From: Hymenobacter aerophilus DSM 13606
GTDB lineage: Bacteria > Bacteroidota > Bacteroidia > Cytophagales > Hymenobacteraceae
NCBI RefSeq assembly: GCF_000382225.1
Contig: NZ_KB907803.1
Coordinates: forward strand, 1 to 64,000
DNA: 64,000 bases
Reading direction: 5' to 3'
Part shown: positions 60,660 through 64,000 of the stretch, one piece after another
Numbering within the stretch: the stretch's first letter is position 1
How the letters are laid out: each line of letters begins with the position of its first letter
Translations under genes and position numbers: made by a program
The notes under the pieces: model-generated
Seen by the model: only the letters and a program-made list of their open reading frames with translations
What the model was told of the DNA's origin: nothing
Databases searched by the model: none

Positions 60660-62234
60660 GTGCGACATTTATTTCTTTGCTCTGCGCTCGGTTTGGGCCT
60701 GCTCGGCCAGCTGCCGGCCGCTGCGGCGCTGCCCAGACCGACGGCCGTTTCGGGACCAACCGAAAAGCAGCCCGCCCAGGGATGGGGCACGGGCCTCACG
60801 GCCGCCTACTTCAGCAACGGTTCGCTGGCGGGCCAGCCGGTACTCAAGCGGCAGGATGCGGTGGTTGATTTCCGCTGGGGCATGGGCGCGCCCGCGCCCG
60901 GCCTGCCCGCCGATAACTTCTCGGTGCGTTGGGAAGGACTGATTGCGGCGTCCAGCACCGGCCGCTACCGCTTCGTGGCCGTTACTACCGACGAGGTGCG
61001 CCTGTGGGTGAACGGCCGCATGCTGCTCGATACCTGGGACGGCAAAAAGGCCGGTAGCAAGGACGAGGGCAGTATTTCGCTGGCGGCCGGCGAGAAAGCC
61101 ACCATCAAATTCGAATACAACAACGCCTCCGGTACGGCCGGCATCGAGCTGCACTGGGTGGCGCCCGGCCAGGGCCAGCAGCTGATTCCGACCGGCAACC
61201 TCTACCCGCTGGGCTCGCCCACCACGCCCGACCCGGCCGGCGCGCCGCCGGTGGCTAAGGCTGCCGTAGCGCCCGCCCCGCGCCCCGAACCGGCGCCGGT
61301 AGTAGCCGCTGCCCCGAAACCGGCCCCCAAAGCCGCTAAGCCCGCTGCCCCGGCGCCGGCCCCCAAGGCCGCCCCGGCTCCCAAGCCCGCCCCGGCGGTA
61401 GCGGCGGCCCCAGCCAAAAAGCCGGCGGCCGACGACGAAGTGCCCACCGGCGACCTGTCGGGCACGTACGTAATTACGGTTCGTTCGACGGGCAAGCCGC
61501 TGGAAGTAACCCAGGGCCGCCCGGCCACCCTGTCGGAGCAGCTGGCCACGGCCGGCGCGGCGCCCGCCGCCGACCCGCAGTGGCGGCTCGAACCGGCCGG
61601 CAGCGGCTTCTACCGCCTGGTAGTGCCCGGCAGCAACAAGGTGCTGGAGGTGCTGGGCAGCTCCACTTCCAACGGCGCCGCCATCAGCCTCTGGACCTAT
61701 TACAGCGGCTACAACCAGCAGTGGAAAGTGGAGCCCGCCGATGATGGCTACTTCAAGCTGATTTCGAAAAACGGCCGCAACAAGGCCCTCACCGACAAAG
61801 ACTCCACCGACGGCGGCATTCAGCAGTGGCGCTACACGGGCAAGCTCACGCAGCAATGGAAACTGACGCCGGCCAAAGCCGCCGAGGAGCCCGTACTGGC
61901 CGGTGCCGGCAACGCCCGCAAAATCGGCGACAACGGCATGAGCGTGTACCCCAACCCTTCGAGTGGCGTGATGCAGATGGCCTACAACCTCAGCGAAGCC
62001 AAACCGCTGGGCTGGGTGCTCTACAACCAGAACGGCGTGGCCGTGCGCGTTTCCGACTACCGCAAGCAGCCCGCCGGCTCGCACCACCAGACGCTCAATT
62101 TCAGCGGTTTGCCATCTGGTGACTACTACCTGAGCCTGACCGTGGGCGCCAACAACACCCGTCAGGTCGTGTCCATCCGCCGCCCCAGCACCGATGCGCC
62201 CGAAGTAGGCGGCGACACCTCGGAGCGCCCCTAA
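60660..62234 (+). CDS. Secreted PA14-ricin protein with T9SS sorting domain
   Basis: Encodes 524 residues from GTG 60660. A short signal peptide (LFLCSALGLGLLGQLPAAAA) is followed by a PA14 domain (about 45-185: GLTAAYFSNGSLAGQPV, RWEGLIAASSTGRYRFVAVT, DEVRLWVNGRMLLDTW). A 70-residue Pro/Ala/Lys-rich linker comes next, then a ricin-like beta-trefoil (about 260-405, with NGAAISLWTYYSGYNQQWKV and QWRYTGKLTQQWKL) and a T9SS type A tail (MSVYPNPSSGVMQMAYNL, LPSGDYYLSLTV). PA14 and ricin domains bind carbohydrates. Confidence 0.9.
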   Translation: MRHLFLCSALGLGLLGQLPAAAALPRPTAVSGPTEKQPAQGWGTGLTAAYFSNGSLAGQPVLKRQDAVVDFRWGMGAPAPGLPADNFSVRWEGLIAASSTGRYRFVAVTTDEVRLWVNGRMLLDTWDGKKAGSKDEGSISLAAGEKATIKFEYNNASGTAGIELHWVAPGQGQQLIPTGNLYPLGSPTTPDPAGAPPVAKAAVAPAPRPEPAPVVAAAPKPAPKAAKPAAPAPAPKAAPAPKPAPAVAAAPAKKPAADDEVPTGDLSGTYVITVRSTGKPLEVTQGRPATLSEQLATAGAAPAADPQWRLEPAGSGFYRLVVPGSNKVLEVLGSSTSNGAAISLWTYYSGYNQQWKVEPADDGYFKLISKNGRNKALTDKDSTDGGIQQWRYTGKLTQQWKLTPAKAAEEPVLAGAGNARKIGDNGMSVYPNPSSGVMQMAYNLSEAKPLGWVLYNQNGVAVRVSDYRKQPAGSHHQTLNFSGLPSGDYYLSLTVGANNTRQVVSIRRPSTDAPEVGGDTSERP

Positions 62235-62261
62235 GCCAGCTTCCGGCTGCCGCTGAGCCAG

Positions 62262-62308
62262 CAAGCAAAAGCCCCGTTCCGGTTGCCGGAGCGGGGCTTT
62301 TGCTTGCT
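62262..62308. terminator. Shared terminator, PA14-ricin / PLD-like genes
   Basis: AAGCAAAAGCCCCGTTCCGG pairs with CCGGAGCGGGGCTTTTGCTT over 20 bases, with a T-run on both strands. It lies between convergent genes. Confidence 0.85.
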
Positions 62309-62326
62309 GATTTTAGCCGGGGTGGC

Positions 62327-63088
62327 TTATTCGCCGGTGAAGGCCGGCAGTGCGGCCCAGAGGCGGGCAAACTCGGTGGCGTAGGCGGTAATCAGGGCCG
62401 GATCGGGGCTGATAAGCAGGTTTTCCTGGTTGAGCTCGGCCGCCGAGCGGGTCCAGTTGTAGGAGCCGGTGAGTACGTGGCGGTTGTCGGCCAGCGCGAA
62501 CTTGTGGTGCATGTGGTTGCGGCTCTCATCAATGTGCACCGAAATGCCGCCCTGTTGCAGCATGCGCACGTCGGAGCCCCGGTCGAAGAGCTTTTCGTTG
62601 TCGGTGAGCAGGCGCACGCGCACGCCCCGGCGGTGGGCGGCCAGCAGCTCGTCGCTCAACCGGTTATCGGCCACCGTAAACACGCACACGTCCAGCGTCT
62701 GTCGGGCCTGCTGAATGAAGCCATGAATAGCGGCCACGCAGTCGTCGTGGGGGCTGAAGTACACCCGCGCCGGCCCCGAATCGGCCTGGCCGGGTGCGGG
62801 CATAGCTGCCGGGGCCGGGGCGGCCGCCGGGCTTTCAGGGGCCGGCAGCAGGGCGCTGGCCGTTTCCAGCCACTCCACCACGGCCTTGTCCTTGAAGGTG
62901 CTGAAGTGGTTGCGGGCCAGCCCGAACAGCTGGCGGCGCAACGACTCGATACTGCCGTGGCGCTGCTGAAACTGGGCCAGCTGCTCGCGCAGCGAAGCCG
63001 CCTCGGCCGCCGAAAGCTGAACATCGGCAAACGCCTGACGGAACTGACTGAGCAGCTCGGAAACGGGTGGGGTAGTGGGTTGGGCCAT
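62327..63088 (-). CDS. Phospholipase D-like nuclease/hydrolase
   Basis: Encodes 253 residues from ATG 63088. There is no signal peptide. The N-terminal 100 residues are helical with a Pro/Ala linker (PAPESPAAAPAPA). The PLD domain has one HKD motif, HMHHKFALADNRHVLTGSYN (HxK(x4)D), after VYFSPHDDCVAAIHGFIQQA; a single motif implies a homodimer active site, as in mitochondrial cardiolipin hydrolase/Zucchini and Nuc-like nucleases. The substrate may be nucleic acid or phospholipid. Confidence 0.88.
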   Translation of the reverse strand: MAQPTTPPVSELLSQFRQAFADVQLSAAEAASLREQLAQFQQRHGSIESLRRQLFGLARNHFSTFKDKAVVEWLETASALLPAPESPAAAPAPAAMPAPGQADSGPARVYFSPHDDCVAAIHGFIQQARQTLDVCVFTVADNRLSDELLAAHRRGVRVRLLTDNEKLFDRGSDVRMLQQGGISVHIDESRNHMHHKFALADNRHVLTGSYNWTRSAAELNQENLLISPDPALITAYATEFARLWAALPAFTGE

Positions 63089-63129
63089 GCCGGAAGGTAC
63101 GGTAAACTGCCGGGCTCGTTGGCGCCGGC

Positions 63130-64000
63130 TCAGGCAAGCAGGCTTTCGAGGGGTGCCAGCTGGCGGGCCACCAGGGCCTGGGCCTCGGCCAGCGCTACGG
63201 CCGAGGGCTCGTGCAGGTGGCGCGTGAGGCCGGGTTCGGGCGCGGCGGGGTCGGCATCCCAGAGGCCGGCGTGGTGCCAGGGCGAGAGGTGGTCCCAGTC
63301 GGGCCGGTCGATGATGGGGTAGAGGCAGACGCCGAGCAGCGGTACGCCGGCGCGCAGGGTTTTCACGGCTTCGCGGGCCACCATGCGCAACCAGGCGGGG
63401 CGGTCTTCGCCCGGGTGGCTGGTTTCGGTGAGCACCACGGGGCGGCGGTAGCGGCGGTAGGCCTCGGTCAGCAGCGCGCTCAGGGGCCGGAAACGCGGGT
63501 CGCGGGTTTCGTTGGCCCAGGGCAGCGTGTGGTAGGGCGCCAGCTGCCACTGGTTGTCGTAGTAAAAGTTGAAACCCAGCAGATCGAGGTACTCGGGCCG
63601 CCCGCCCAGCTCGGGGCAGAGCCGGCCGGCCAGCATATCCACGCTCTGGTACTGGTTGCGGTGGGCGTCGCGGGCCCGGCGCACCTCGGCCGGACCGGCA
63701 CCCGGCCGCGGCACAATGTTTAGCAGCGGCTCGGTGGTGAGGATGCGCACCGTGGGGTCGGCCTCGCGCAGGGCGGCCACGCCTTCAATGTAGGCCCGCA
63801 TCAACCCCAGCTTCACTTCCCAGCCCTGCCCCACGCAGTAGGGCGCGGTGCCGCGCACGTCGCCGCCCAGCCAGCTCATAAAGCTCACCTCATTAATAGG
63901 CGTGATGATGAGCACGTCGTCGGGCCGTTGCTGGCGGTAGAAATCCACGAACGCCCGGCACAGCGCGGCAAAGCGGCGGGCAAACATGGGGTGCAGCGGC
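63130..64000 (-). CDS. Glycoside hydrolase of GH-A clan type, partial (5' end outside window)
   Basis: The frame is open to the window edge (at least 290 codons). PINEVSFMSWLGGDV places an Asn-Glu acid/base pair and VVLTETSHPGEDRPAW a Glu nucleophile, as in TIM-barrel retaining glycosidases of GH1/GH5 type; LDLLGFNFYYDNQW is a further barrel strand. The substrate cannot be told. It overlaps nothing and is 41 bp from the PLD-like gene on the same strand. Confidence 0.75.
   Translation of the reverse strand, partial: PLHPMFARRFAALCRAFVDFYRQQRPDDVLIITPINEVSFMSWLGGDVRGTAPYCVGQGWEVKLGLMRAYIEGVAALREADPTVRILTTEPLLNIVPRPGAGPAEVRRARDAHRNQYQSVDMLAGRLCPELGGRPEYLDLLGFNFYYDNQWQLAPYHTLPWANETRDPRFRPLSALLTEAYRRYRRPVVLTETSHPGEDRPAWLRMVAREAVKTLRAGVPLLGVCLYPIIDRPDWDHLSPWHHAGLWDADPAAPEPGLTRHLHEPSAVALAEAQALVARQLAPLESLLA

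Noticed and set aside
1-64000. tRNA or rRNA genes
   Set aside because: No cloverleaf with a GGTTCGAnTCC-type T-arm and no rRNA-like segment was noticed on either strand; short hairpins found are terminators or repeats. A computed scan was not possible.

Overview
The window looks like a chromosomal segment of a high-GC Bacteroidota of the Hymenobacter/Cytophagales type. Supporting signs are type IX secretion (T9SS) C-terminal tails on four secreted proteins, TAnnTTTG -7 promoter boxes, few Shine-Dalgarno sequences, GTG/TTG starts, a lipoprotein TamA homologue (TamL) next to TamB, SUKH and DUF4132 proteins, and palindromic repeats in a large share of the intergenic spaces. Assignment is by recognition of families and motifs; no database search was run.

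Layout. 0-0.3 kb: 3' end of an IS3-family transposase. 0.4-4 kb: DPE2-like amylomaltase, a small membrane protein and a zinc-ribbon/SHOCT protein. 4.2-7.8 kb: a compact set encoding a SUKH-like protein, a 130-residue protein that looks like a beta-grasp fold and ends exactly in Gly-Gly, and a DUF4132 protein. 8-17.6 kb: TPM-domain lipoprotein, then the TamB/TamL outer-membrane assembly pair. 17.6-22.6 kb: REP cluster, then a minus-strand group of FdhD, a small DUF7009-like protein and a YdeP-type molybdopterin oxidoreductase; an NTF2-like protein follows.

22.6-26.3 kb is the accessory part: a gene broken by one TAG codon, a degenerate repeat field, a 59-codon ORF resembling a DUF433 antitoxin remnant, and an AT-rich island with a P-loop ATPase (Sll1717-like) frameshifted at an A8 run, closed by a perfect 32-bp palindrome. 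26.3-33.4 kb: class Ia ribonucleotide reductase genes nrdA and nrdB (separated by CotH-like and phosphoesterase T9SS cargo genes), both with DnaA-box matches upstream. 33.8-36.8 kb: rplU-rpmA, ribD and prmC. 37-43.3 kb: nucleotide-sugar genes (WbpD-like acetyltransferase, TviB-like dehydrogenase, galE, rfbB, TviC/WbpP-like epimerase, rfbA), several spacers of which are filled by a different inverted-repeat family. 43.5-50.6 kb: lipoprotein, HMG-CoA reductase with an extra N-terminal domain, two TonB-C-like periplasmic proteins, WG-repeat protein, phytanoyl-CoA dioxygenase-like protein, SDR and a PAP2-like membrane protein. 50.7-64 kb: M20 amidohydrolase, ATP-grasp enzyme, SDR, M4 metalloprotease (T9SS), outer-membrane barrel, TPR protein, alpha/beta hydrolase, Ogt, PA14-ricin T9SS protein, PLD-like protein and a glycoside hydrolase cut by the window edge.

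Most genes are housekeeping or envelope functions with ordinary high-GC codon use. The best candidates for something undescribed are the Gly-Gly-ended protein with DUF4132 and SUKH partners, the repeat system that supplies stop codons and gene ends, and the DnaA boxes shared by the two unlinked nrd promoters.
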